A DNA stretch of 64,000 nucleotides from Hedera helix. Taxonomy: Eukaryota > Streptophyta > Magnoliopsida > Apiales > Araliaceae. Positions 1-12,408 of this stretch are shown here, piece by piece (position 1 is the stretch's first letter; each line of letters begins with the position of its first letter). Location of the stretch: assembly GCA_947179155.2 (NCBI GenBank), contig OX359264.1, positions 56,661,202-56,725,201 of the forward strand. Direction: 5' to 3'. Both the position numbers and the translations under genes were made by a program. The notes beneath the pieces are model-generated. The model was not told the origin of the DNA. It did not search any database and worked only from the letters and a program-made list of their open reading frames with translations.

Positions 1-108
1 GTTATATATCTATCTCAGGTTTTAAAATCATGAAACAAAACAATATGTATCAGATGGGAAGTTAAAAAGAAACTACACCCAATGATTACATCCGAACACA
101 TAGATTAC

Positions 109-3100
109 CAGCATAGGTCCCATGGAAGCCGCTTCATTATTCCCGTCAAACTCTGATAGAACATCAAAAGCGTGTAGCTTCCAGTCCAAAGTTTGAGTAA
201 CAACAACACTTTCCAAACAAACATTTCCATGAACCTGTAAAAATACTAATTGTAAATAATAAGGGGAGAGAGAGAGAGAGAGAGGAAGAGAACAAGGATG
301 GATAAAAGAAAAGTCACTTTAAATCATCTCACTGGAAATTGAGACACAAATTTATAGAAGCAGGAAATTACGTAAAACAGGAAAAGGGAGAGAGATTGAG
401 ATGATATTCTCTCACTAAGCATATGTAGAGCAAACTTCCGTTACCTTCATGGATAATGGTCAAACTAAAAGTCTACTTATCAAATAAAATCACAAGTGTG
501 ACATATTAAACATGTTGTTGCAAGATAACTCAAAATCACTCCAACCAACAGAGTATACCAATAAAAGCTTGAATTGTGGAAAACATGAAAGCTATTTTAC
601 CTACATACGATAGTGAAAGAATCAATTATAAGGTGTACATATACAGTTCTTCAAATGAATCAACAATGATTTACAAAAAAAATTAAACCCATTTATATAT
701 TTTTCCTGTCTTTAGTGGTAGTGTCACTCCATAAAATTACAAAAATTGAAGCTTCAATTGAATATACTTACAAGTTTACAATCATTATTAAGAAAGCTCA
801 CAGCTTTGGCTATCCGATGCAGTCCCCATGCATAATACTCATCCCTGCCAAGAAAGATAGAAAATGAACAACCAAAAGAAATCCACACACTCAACTATTT
901 TGCTTCTATATTACCTGCTTATTAACCTGCCATTTATTAGTGCACTCTCAACCACAATACACTGATAGAGAAGAAATAGATAAGCAATGACCGGACTACA
1001 CCAATAAAAAAGACCAAGTTTTTTATTAGTGAGCCAAGGACTAGTTTGGGCAACTTAACCATAAGCCATGGATGTAAAGATTTAGGCACAGTGTCCTTAA
1101 AACAAAGGAATATACGACAGAAATATAAGGGAGAGCAACAGCTGTAGCAAATAGAAAGAGAAAAATAGACAACAAGACAAGACAACCTCATTCAGGACAG
1201 GGAAAAGGTCTTACAACATGTATGCTCACTCCTAGCAATCACACCCGAGGTGCAGTTCAAATAAGAAAAATCTTGCATTCAAGGACTATATATAATCATA
1301 TACAGAATCGCACGCAGTGGATAACTGGATATAACAAGTGAACAACAAAGTAAAACTAATTATCGAGTGCAAGAAATTGGTACCAAGTAAACAACAAAGC
1401 CAATGAATAAATTTTATATACCTTTGTGTACCTTCTAATCTTAATTCCTTTATCTTCTCAGATAGTGGCATAACAGGTTCAGTGACAATATAGATAGTAA
1501 CCTTTGTAGAAGAGCCATCAAAAGTTTCAGCCTCAGTACTGTGAAGGAACGATAAAATATTTGGATGCCTGACCTGAGAGAAGCCAAAATAAATTTTACT
1601 ATCAGTAATTCAGTATTTCAGTGTATCTGAAGTTAAAAAAATCAATCAATAGAATGGTGAAATCGCCCAATTTTAAAAAAAAAATGACTAAACTATTAAG
1701 ACTCTGCAGAAAGTTCAAGAACAATTAAAATCTATAGCTTAAACACGATTATCTGTTCTTGAATACCAACACATGCACTTTAGGAGTAAACCCTGTAATG
1801 TATTTGATTCTGCCTTGCAGAATCTCAAAGCTAAAAAAATTATAATAATAAAACCCTAATTTTATATTCTCTCTCTGTTTCCCCAAAAAAAAAACTACCA
1901 GCTAAGATAGATATGCTTCAACAAAAGTGGCCAAGTGGGAAATTCTGATGATATAGTCATTTTAGAGCTTATGACAGAAAAAATGTCAAATTGAAACCAA
2001 ATAGGTCATTTTTAAAAAGAACATGCTACAACAACCCCATTTCGGAAAATGACATACAAATATGCATAAATTGTTCTGGTATAACAAAAGTGTATAGTAT
2101 TGGACGAGTGATAGAAAAACTAGAATCACTTTGATATGACTACAGTTGGACACAATAACTTCTAAAACAACTAAATGGGAACAACGAAATTCAATATATT
2201 TAGGTTCATGCCAAAAATTGTCCGTATGTGTATGTTTTTAGTTCAGGACCTACACGAAATCCCAAATGATTCGACAATAAAAAAAAAATGCTATCTTCAG
2301 TAAAATAGCAGAAAAGACATAATAGAGGTTAGCAGAAGCTGGCTAGAGATAATATATGCCATATTTAAAATTGAAACTATACCTGTGAATCAAACTCCTT
2401 GAATAAAGAGGCAAGAGATATAAAACCATCTACTTATCAATATAAAAAGAAGATATAAAAGCATATGCGGAGAAACTTAAAAGTCTAACAGAAACCCATT
2501 AAAGGCTATCCTTTATTTTATGGTTTTACATTCCGTTAGTGATTACCGTTCGAAGACGCTTGACACCATTACGGCCTGCAGCTAAATGCCCATCATTAAC
2601 ACTACCACTTGAAAGAGAAAATACTGACACTGGAGATCCATCATCCTGGAGAAACAAAAAGTAATTAGAAGTCAATCAACTTCCCTCAAAAACATACAGA
2701 GAATGAAACGTGATTAAGAAAATTTATATCACAAGTTTCAAGATTTTAAAGTAATATGAATATGAAAAATAATCAATCTCCATGAATCATAAAGCTAAGG
2801 TGCATTGTTAGAAAATTGGAATCCAGTGGAGAGCAATGAGATTTGGAGATCTATAAGCAGGGGTGGCAAGATTGTTATGGTTTCACTATTTTGCCTATGC
2901 AAAATATCATGAATATTCACATAAGCATTAGGAGCAACTTACCAAGAAGACTACAATTTATGAGAGCAGTACCACATAAGTGATACTAGGACCCGTCTAT
3001 GACCATGGTGCCATTGGTTCTTCTAATACGGAAAACATCTGGGATGGTAAAAGCGACTGAAAATGGAAGCCAATGTGTCAAATATAGAAAGATCAACTTC

Positions 3101-4647
3101 CATATGGAAGAATGAACTTTCAGATTGGGAGATTGACTACTTCTGCTAATGTCTTTCAGATAGAGAACATAAAGTTCAGTTAAGTATGCTTATTAGGAAT
3201 ATATCAATAACAGTACATTTCATGAGAACTGTAGACATAACAACACGGTGAGCCATCCAACATGATGTCGCCGTTGAATTCTTAAGCAAAAATTGGGGGG
3301 AGAAAGCCAGCTTTTGAATGTGTGAGTAGAAAATCACAAAAAAGATAGATTGACTTTCAAATGAAGAAGGTCAACTACTTAGGCAAGTAGGCCAATGAAT
3401 TTCATATCTGAACTTAGATAACGAATAATTTCTTTTGATAGGGTTGACAAATGAATTCAGCTTTATTCCGTACATGTGGACACTGCTGATTCACAGAACA
3501 TATCTCTGGTTAACGAGACAATTAGTCAATTAGATCTTGCAAATCTGGTCCCTTTTATGTTGTGGCATACTTAAAATCCACCAAAGCTGAATTCCCATTT
3601 TTGTGCAAGCAATCTAATCTTCAGTTCCCAGTGCCAACTATAGAAATCAGTATCCTTTTTCAAAATTGTCAATTATTGGAATTGCCAGCTTGTATAGAAA
3701 TTTTAAAAAATTGACCCGTATTATTAATGCTAGATAAATCATTTTCAGATCAACGAACCCATTTTTCAGTTTAAGCCAAAAAGGGCTCTATGAATGTCCC
3801 GTGAACATCCAAACACACTAAGTAGATACAGGTAGTGCAAATATATCGTTCTGTAACTAGTAGAGGTGAGAGGTTACAGAAGCAGATAAAATGCAGCTAG
3901 AAGCCTGATTGGCAGTTTGTTACAAGGTTAGAACTAATGTTATTATCCTTTTTTCTTCTCACATTCTGATTTGCAAAGCGGGGGACAGAGCAGCTGTCTG
4001 AAATTAAACTAGAAATTGTTATTGAGATTTTTATCTAAGTATCTTTTCTTTTGATTGTGCTATCTTAATTATCCAAAATTACTTTTAAGGGGGAAATACT
4101 GGGTTATTTAAAGAGAAGCTAGAAAAAGAAATGTAATATAGTCATATATTCAAAAGACAATATATGTAAAGGTAGAAGTGTATTATCTCCTTTCGTCAAG
4201 TGTGTTTCTCATACAGAATTTTAATGAATCAGTTCTTAAGTGCACATTAATAGGTGTGGGTGGGGAAGTTTGGAGGGAACAGACTCTGTTCGGGTGTATG
4301 TAAAGGCACAAACTAACTCAATCATATTAATAAAGTGCAGCATAATTTAGCAAATTGAAGAGCCCTAAACAGTTACTATCCATAAATCCTACGAAATTAT
4401 GAAACAATTAAAATTAAAAGTACATTTTATGAGTAAAAAAATGACAAATGAATTCGATATACTAACAAAGAAGTTCAGTGGAGTTTATGTCAAACAAAAG
4501 GAGAGAGAATGTGGGAATAACCTTGGAGGTGCCACGAGAGTGAGTCCAAGAGCCCCAAGCGGAAGAATAAGGTTCGCCAATGTTGTATGGCAGATCTTTC
4601 AGGCCGGTGCCAGATCCGGCTACGACGCCTTTGAGGAATTTCAGCAT
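109..4647 (-). CDS. SCY1-like pseudokinase (SCYL1/CEX1 type), 5' part, runs off the left edge
   Basis: Five exons can be read on the minus strand: 4647-4522, 2645-2547, 1573-1422, 844-772 and 234-109. All have GT-AG borders and phases that join without a break (192 residues). The ATG at 4647 opens MLKFLKGVVAGSG, the usual start of plant SCYL1-type proteins. It continues with DLPYNIGEPY, then HLAAGRNGVKRLRTVRHPNI in exons 2-3 and IYIVTEPVMPLSEKI in exon 3. This is the N-lobe and start of the C-lobe of a protein-kinase-like fold. The normal catalytic lysine context is not evident, as expected for this pseudokinase family. Relatives have a kinase-like domain followed by HEAT repeats and act in tRNA export and Golgi/COPI traffic. 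The HEAT region must lie left of position 1. Introns are long (0.5-1.9 kb) and AT-rich. Family assignment is firm; function is by homology. Confidence 0.93.
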
Positions 4648-5018
4648 CTTCCTCTTTCTATCAACCTATATCTCTCACCGGAACTCAGACAGCGAGAGAT
4701 ATGAAAATCCGGTTGATCTGTGGAGTTTCAAATCAGCATCAGACAAATAGCACAGCATATACAGGGAAGAAATAAAGTTCGTTCGGGTAAATGATGTTAC
4801 TTTTGTGTTGATTTGGGAAGAAAATACAAGGTTGATTTATACCGGTAAACAGTGGTGGTGTTTTTTTTTGGGAGGGGTCTTTAATTTTTTTTCTTTGTAA
4901 CGAGTATTCCTCATGAGATAAACTATAAAACGTTTTGACTATAAAATTATCAACCAAGGTCAAATATTTCATGCGTTATCTCAATAATATTTTTTGGGTA
5001 ATTTTAATTTACTATATA
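4648..5018. other. 5' flank of the SCY1-like gene, no gene seen
   Basis: This AT-rich stretch lies between the SCY1-like start codon and the solo LTR. It should hold the 5' UTR and core promoter of the minus-strand gene. I see no convincing TATA box and no coding sequence. Confidence 0.5.
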
Positions 5019-5023
5019 CTTAC

Positions 5024-8000
5024 TGTAAGACTCCGAATTTTATGAAATACAAAATTTAATTTTTCTTCATATATATATTTTTTGAAACAGTAAGCGGTTA
5101 AATCGATAAAGTTAAAAGTTAAGGATGTTATGTGCAAATTTTATTTTGTCGGACAATATTCGCTTTGTCGGGGAATATTCGTTTGGTCGGGGAATATCGT
5201 GCCGTACGACAGCGCCGAAATAATAAATTATTGGTGAACCCCACAACGGAATATTTGTCGGATATAGAAAACGACAGAAATAACCTTTTTAAATAAAAAT
5301 AGTCAACGGAACTGTTAAAATACCGGTGATAAAAGAATAGTAGCATACGGTAGTTTATGGTATTTTCTGTAACACACGGTATTGCATAGTGTCTCATATT
5401 ATTGGTCTGATAATTGACACCGTAACTGTTACGCATCATTTCATCGATAATTGTCACTGCATAATATTTTATATTATCAATTCAATAATTGTTGTTACAC
5501 AGTATTTTGCATTATTGATTTAATAATTGTCATTACACTGTATTTTATATCATTGAGTCAATAATTGTTGCTGCACTGTTTTTAAAATTATTGAACCTAA
5601 TAATTGTCACAGTAACATATGCACAGTAATTCACATTATTGAATCAATAATTGTCATGACACAGTAACGTATTTTTCTTTTACATACATTCTGCATTATT
5701 GTTATCTCTATTACGGTATTATTTAAACAGTTGTATTTCATTAATTAATTGACTTGATATCTAAGAGTTAGCTGTATTTATAACAATTAGTCATAATAAT
5801 TGAATTGATAAAGTTATTTGTTTATAATATAAAGTTAGGTGATTATTAGGTGATATGAAAGGAATGGTGTAGATTAAAGTGTGAATTATTGTTGAATAAT
5901 TGAATTGATTTGTTTATAATATAAAGTTAGGTGATTATTAGGTGATATGAAATGAATGGTGTAGATTAAAGTGTGAATTATTGTTGAATAATTGAATTGA
6001 TTTGTTTATAATATAAAGTTAGGTGATTATTAGGTGATATGAAATGAATGGTGTAGATTAAAGATGATATAATATTTGAAATGGATGGTGTAGATTAAAA
6101 GATGATCTTTAAATGAATGGTTTAGATTAAATGAATGATAAGATTTTTGGCTATAAATAGAAGCCTTAACTAAGGATTTTTCATAAACTTCCTTACTTGT
6201 TCTTTCTTTCTATCTCTAAATACTTTTTGTGTAAGTTCTCTCTAAGTGTTCTTAAGTCATTCCTAGTTTTGAAATCTTTTGCATTCTTCTTTGAATTCCC
6301 GAGTAGAATTTTCTTATGTACAGCAACTCTTACGAAAAATCGTAGTAAATTCATTATTTGTCAGAATTTAATGAATTAAAAGCCTGTCTCTTCAGTTTTT
6401 CGTCCTCTACAACTTTGAAGAAGGAAGAAAAGTCATCTGAAATCATCTTCATGTCTTAAAATACTAAAAACCGTAACCTATTCTGATTTTCGTCACTATT
6501 TTCAGTCTTAGTTTTGAAAATTCATAACTCATTCATATTAACTCCGAATTGAGTGATTCTTGAGTCTATGCCGTCTATCTTTCCGAGAGTAACATTATTT
6601 TAAAAGCATAAAGAGATTTTAAAAACTCTAGAAGACTCAAAAGTCAGATTCCTTACTGCTACAAACAAGGAAGGATTTGTTCGGCTATAAACTTGTTTCA
6701 CAATATCAAGGTAAGGAATGTCATCTTCTTTCATCTTCTATTATTAAAACTTACTACGGTAAGGGATACCATCTTTTTCATCTTCCATTATTCAAACGTA
6801 CTATGGTAAGGGATTATCATTATTTGATTCTCGATAATAATATTGTTTCTTCCTTACTCATAAGACGTGCCTTTTATTTCCATGTATTAAATTGTGGGAA
6901 TAACCTTACGGAGCGGATTGCCGTCTGTTGGTGAATAACCTTTCGTATTCATTCATTATTAATCTCTGAGAATAACCTTACGGAGCGGATGGCCGCCTGT
7001 TTGGTGAATAACTCTTTGTACTCAAATTCTATTAAATTGTGGGAATAACCTTACGGAGCGGATTGCCGCCTGTTGGTAAATAACCCTTTGTATTAATTTC
7101 CTTCACCTTTTGTTAATCAAACCTGCTACGGTAAGGGATATTATTTTCTTTCATACTCCTAAATCGAAATTTATTATGGAACTATTGCTTCTATAATTCC
7201 TGAAAATATTATATGTTCCATAATAGTTGAACTTCATTATTTCAACTGAACCTTCCTATTTACGTGAACCTTTCTATTGAATTGTAACCGTTATTCTGAA
7301 CTGTGGATCTTGAATATCATTTTTAAATTTCACTCCACATCATGTTGACAATTTGGACATTATTTGAATCTGTACAAAGTAAACTTCCGATACTTATTGT
7401 TATCCTATTTCTTCTGTTCATCATTTATATCATTTTAATCATCCAAAAATCAAGCTGTTGTGAATATCTGTGGCCGGGGGCACAGATGTGATATATTTGT
7501 TGAACAGATGATAGGTTAAAGGCGATATAATAGGTTAAAGGCGATACATCTGTTCGGTGTCTTTTATGGCACGTGGTGAAAGTTCTCTTTGGCCCGTAGT
7601 GCATAGATGAACTGTTGTTTGGTATGATTATCACCAAAGGCTGAATCTGGTATAATCATGACCTCTGGTGCTATATTAAATATCTTTGGCCCGTAGTGCA
7701 AAGATGAACTGTTGATTTGCATGATTATGATCAGGAACTGTGAATTTTTATTATCATGACTAATGGTATTTCAGATGATAAAAGTTGATGATGTTTTTAC
7801 GAAAAAGAGAAGCGAGTGGACATTATAATCTGCATTATTCTTCTAATAGATTGCTCATTCCGCTGCTATTATTGATCTGAACATTGTTTAAGAATTTAAC
7901 TGCAGTTTTTGATATAAACCTTGTATTCTATTGTATTCTATCAAGAACTCAACTATTGAAGGCTAATGATAATTTATTCGTCATTATCTTAGTCATGATA

Positions 8001-8282
8001 TTTCTTACTGGGCTATTTGAGCTCACCCTTTCTTTTGTTCCATTGTTTTTCAACAGGAAATGAAAACATAGCAGGGTCTAGCCGGGGAATGGAGTGAGGG
8101 TCCGAGGAATAGTTATCATAGTCTTCACGTTTTGTAAAATAGTGTGGCAATAATAGTGAAGACTTAGTTGTGTATTATTATACACTGTATTGTAGTACGT
8201 TGTGCTTTGTTGTAATAATTTTGTTGTAGTCTTTTGACGACTCAAGTTTGGGCTGTGTGGGCCTAGATTTGGGGGCGTCACA
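5024..8282 (+). mobile_element. Solo LTR of the Tekay-like Ty3/gypsy family (longer subtype)
   Basis: The element starts TGTAAGACTCCG and ends GGGGCGTCACA. It is flanked by the perfect 5-bp duplication CTTAC (5019-5023 and 8283-8287). It matches the two LTRs of the complete element at 13728-24394 along most of its length. There is no primer-binding site, coding region or second LTR next to it, so it is a solo LTR left by LTR-LTR recombination. It is 3,259 bp against 2,914 bp for the complete element's LTRs. The excess lies in one block at about 6260-6710 that does not align. It holds a TATA box (6152-6159), 92-bp tandem repeats before the TATA box, and three 72-73-bp-spaced repeats with the core ACGGAGCGGATTGCCG (near 6908, 6980 and 7053). 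It carries no gene. Confidence 0.95.
5800..6070 (+). repeat. 92-bp tandem repeats in the LTR U3 region
   Basis: About three copies with a period of exactly 92 bp (AAAGTTAGGTGATTATTAGG recurs at 5831, 5923 and 6015), each holding ATGAATGGTGTAGATTAAA. The same array occurs in the LTRs of the complete element (AAAGTTAGG at 14551, 14643 and 14735). It lies about 80-350 bp upstream of the TATA box, where enhancer repeats of retroelements usually lie. An enhancer role is inferred. Confidence 0.85.
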
Positions 8283-8287
8283 CTTAC

Positions 8288-11200
8288 TCAAAAGGTCATA
8301 ACGAGAATATATTAATATTAGAAGTTCGAGTTTTTATATACACATCCAAATATTCATATTAACTTATGTGAGATTGGGTGTTACAGTTATAGTCAATATT
8401 TTATTTTATTTTTTATAAAATTGTTCATTCTAAATAATTTTGGTCCATATATGTAAATCATATAGATATCATATAGGTGTTTAAGAGGCAAAATAATTAA
8501 ATTGTACACTCAAATATATTCTCTCTAAATAAAATAAAAAATTGTTAATTCAAATTGACTATTTTGCCCCTTAAACACTTGCATGATATACATATATTGA
8601 CTAATTTTGACAAAATTTGGTAAAAAGAGACAAATTTATAATAAATTATAATATTAGTTATGACATTGTAAAAATTAAAATATTAGTGTTTATATTACAA
8701 TTTAGTATCAACATAAAAAAATAATTTTACAATTTACCCTTCTAAAGAACATAGTAATGGTGGTAGGGTCGTATTAGGCTTGACAACAGAACGAGTATAC
8801 CTTATCATGCTTCACCTGGATCTGAAAATTAGTATCTCACTAGATACAACCCGTGCGTTGAGGCGGAATTATTCATTTTGTTAATATATATATATATATA
8901 TAATTAAAAATTGTTTAGATCAATCACTCATCAATTTGAGATACTATCGAACTGGATTATGAGATATAATATCAATTTGGAATTGATGCAATTTTGGGAT
9001 ATAATATCAGTTTATATTTGTATTTATGGGATAATGTTATATTTTTTTTTGTGATTAAGAAATTTTTTAAAAAATTATGCGTGATTTTTTTTTTTGTAAA
9101 TAAAGTTCAAAAGCCCAATTATAGGGTAATACTACATATTGTTTTGCCTGAGAATTATTTGTACAAAAATTAAAAATTCAAATTACTGGATAATATTATA
9201 TATTTATGTATCAGAGTTATCTGCAAAAATGAGATAATAAAATAATTCAAAAACTAAATTATTGGATAATATCAATTTAAAATTGCTGTAGTTTTTGGAT
9301 ATAATATCAATTTAGATTTGTATGCGTGATATATTTATGGGACAATGTTACATTTTTTTTGTGTGAGTAGGGAATTAAATAAAACTTATGAGTGAAAATT
9401 ATATGTATAAAGTTCAAAAGCCCAATTATGGGATAATATTACATATTTTTGTGGCTAAAAGATATTTATAAATAAAAAAATTCAAAATTCAAATTATTGG
9501 ATAATATCATATATTTATTTGTCAAAGTTTTTTGAAAAATTTGGATAATAAAACAATTCAAAAACTAAATTATTGGATAATATCAATTTGAAATTGCTGC
9601 AATATTGAGATATAATTAAATAACACAAATTTGAAATTAAATTTATGGGTGAGACAAAGCAACTAAATGTATTAGCAATAGTAATAGAGGAATAAAAATA
9701 AAAATAAAAGTAATCTTACTATATAGTAGAAAATTTTAACAAGAAGATAATTGTTTGTGGTGTGAATTGGAATGAAAGTGTTAGTCTCTATTTATAGGGT
9801 GAATAAAAAATGTATTTACATCAATCATCTATGAATTTAGGATAATGTTAATTTGGAATTGCTTAAATTATGCAAAATAAAATCAAGTTGGACTTGCAGC
9901 AATTTTGGGATAAAAATATCAGTTTAAATTTGTATGCTACAATTTTTAACTTTATATCTCAGTATTTTTTTGTGTCAGTATAGAACTAAAAAAAATCTTA
10001 AAAATTTGATGTGTGAGAATTATTGGTTAATATTACAATTTTTTTTTTGTATGAGAATTATATGTTAAGAAATTTAAAAAACAAAGATTATTTGTACAAA
10101 GAACAAAATTTAATTTTTGGATAATTTCAAATACCAAATTATTAGATGATTTCATATTTATATTTGTCTATGTGAGAATATTCTAATTGAGTGTAGTGAG
10201 AAAATTATTTAGTTGTAATTAGTTTTAAATTTCATTTTTTTTTTGTGAGAGTTATTTGCAATTATATGAAATAATATTCAAAAAATTATTGTGTGAGAGT
10301 TATTTGCAATTATATGATAATTTTACAGGTTATGAGATAGTGTTACATATTATTTTTTTGGTGATAATTAGCTGTAAAAAAGTTTTTAAAAAATACATAT
10401 TTATATTTGTGCTGAATTATGAGATAATATTACATTTTTTGTGTGTGATAATTAGCTGTAAAAAAGTTAAAAAACTAAATTATTGGATAATTATATTTTT
10501 TGATGTGTGAGAGTTTTATGCAATTATGAGATAATATTAAAAAAAATAGCTTTAAAAAATTCAAAAAATTATTGTGTGAGAGTTATCTGTAATTATTAGA
10601 TAATTTTACATTTATAATTTTTTAATTTCATACTTGCACAAAAAGTAAAAAAATACATATTTTTTTGTGTGAGAATTATATATATATATATCATATTTAT
10701 ATTTGTATTGAATTATGAGATAATATTACATATTTGTTTGTATGAGAATTAACTGTAAAAAAATTACGGGAAAAACCAAATTATAAGATAATTACATATT
10801 TTTATGTGTGAGAGTTATATGTAATTATTGGATAATATTAAAAAAATTAGCTTTAAAAAATTTCAAAAATTAATTGTGAGAGTTATATTTTTATACATGA
10901 AAATTAAATGCAATTATATAAAAATCAGATTTATATTTGTGATTATTTTCATATTTTTATGGGATAATATTCAAAAAATAGATTATTAAATAAATATAGT
11001 AATAATTTAATTTTAATAAATGCAGTAGGAAAGTGAAATGATGTGTTTGACAAATGTGATTACCTGATGTTAATGTAGTGTGTTTTAGTATATATAATAT
11101 ATTTTATACACGAAAATTAAATGCAATTATATAAAAATCAGATTTATATTTGTGATTATTTTCATATTTTTATGGGATAATATTCAAAAAATAGATTATT

Positions 11201-11330
11201 AAATAAATATAGTAATAATTTAATTTTAATAAATGCTGTAGGAAAGTGAAATAACGTGTTTGACAAATGTGATTACCTGATGTTAATGTAGTGTGTTTTA
11301 GTATATATAATATAATAGATAATAGTATCC
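8288..11330. repeat. AT-rich degenerate repeat region, possible non-autonomous Helitron
   Basis: No gene is visible. From about 8940 to 10900 a loosely conserved block with the core GGATAATATCAATTT...ATTGCTGCA recurs at roughly 270-310-bp intervals (near 8963, 9263, 9573 and 9843), mixed with repeated GTGAGAATTAT and GGATAATATTACAT words. The left edge near 8833 reads A|TCTCACTAGATACAACCCGT, which resembles the TC-start termini of plant Helitrons. A CTAG|T occurs near 11565, but I cannot see the usual 3' hairpin, so Helitron identity is tentative. Bounds are approximate. Confidence 0.4.
10888..11313. repeat. 213-bp direct tandem duplication
   Basis: Two nearly identical units, about 10888-11100 and 11101-11313, differ at only a few bases (for example GCAGTAGG against GCTGTAGG). 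The unit includes ATGCAATTATATAAAAATC and ends TGTTTTAGTATATATAAT. The high identity shows a recent duplication inside an older degenerate repeat region. Confidence 0.9.
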
Positions 11331-11433
11331 GACCCACAAATTATACTCTTCACGTAATTAAATTATTTAAAAAAAAAATTACACAATCAATATGCAATGT
11401 TTTCACTAATAGCAAAAATTAATTAATTAATTA

Positions 11434-12055
11434 TTATTGATTGAAAAATAATTCATATGTATGTAGATTTCTTTTGGATTGTAACTATTTAAAAACTTAA
11501 GTGATAAGATAAAAAAATTATGAATCCCTTTTTATTCTCTGTTATCTCATTACGTGCATATATCTAGTATTTAATATAACCTTCATCTCTCCGGCTCTCC
11601 CTCTTCCATTAGTATACATACGTGAACCAAATGAGGAATTGATTGGGTTAAAACTCGTCTTTGTTCTTACTTCAACTTCAAATACAAAGATCTAAATTTA
11701 ATACGAGGGAAAATTAAGAAGAAAATAAAATAAAAGAGGAGGACAGAGAAAGCCAAAAGAAATTAACATTTATATAAATTTAAATTCCTTTTTACAGGGA
11801 AAAATATGATGCAATATAGATGGGATTCCTAACTATTTTTTCACATGCACATAGAGTATTTAAAGTCCGTTTGAAAAAGTTTTTAGATGGGCCAAAAATA
11901 TTATTTAATTAAAAATATTAATATATATATATATAATGAGATAAGAGACAATAGAAAGGGGATTCACAATTTATTTTATCTTATTACTTAAATTTACATA
12001 TAGTCGCAATCCAAAATAAATCTACGTGCATATAAATTATTTTTTAATCAATAAT
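11434..12055. mobile_element. Long inverted repeat (foldback or two opposed MITE copies)
   Basis: The stretch 11434-11552 is repeated in reverse complement at 11934-12055. The arms are about 120 bp and roughly 80% alike by eye. Shared words include TTTTGGATTG, TAAGATAAAA and CTGTTATCTCATTA against its complement TAATGAGATAAGAG. The 380-bp centre has no recognised gene. It could be a foldback element or two copies of one MITE in opposite orientation. Confidence 0.75.
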
Positions 12056-12336
12056 TTTTGTAAAAAATATAAACAAATAAAAAAGTTAATTTGGATTAAA
12101 AAAAATGCATCTTATTTTCCCTTTCATCACTCTTACTAACGGCAAACATGTTTAATTGACTTAAAAATGGGGATAAATTAGTATTTACTCGTACCGTTAA
12201 TTTTTTTTTTTACCGCTACTATTAGTAGTGACAAACAATAAAAAATAGTCATTTTGGATTGTTAGATTTATCAAAAATGTAAAATGCATTTGTTAAAATA
12301 ATATTTATAATAACTATTTAGTATGAATTACTACCC

Positions 12337-12337
12337 C

Positions 12338-12405
<68 letters not shown>
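12337..12405. repeat. (CT)n-(TA)n compound microsatellite
   Basis: About 12 CT units run directly into about 21 TA units. Simple sequence; the reading frame across it is not a gene. Confidence 0.97.

Positions 12406-12408
<3 letters not shown>

Noticed and set aside
5128..5457. Repeated ~70-110-residue frames inside each LTR (also 13798-14102, 15783-15995, 21551-21855, 23536-23748)
   Set aside because: They recur because the LTR recurs. They run on both strands, have no recognised domain and cross AT-rich repeats, so they are chance frames.
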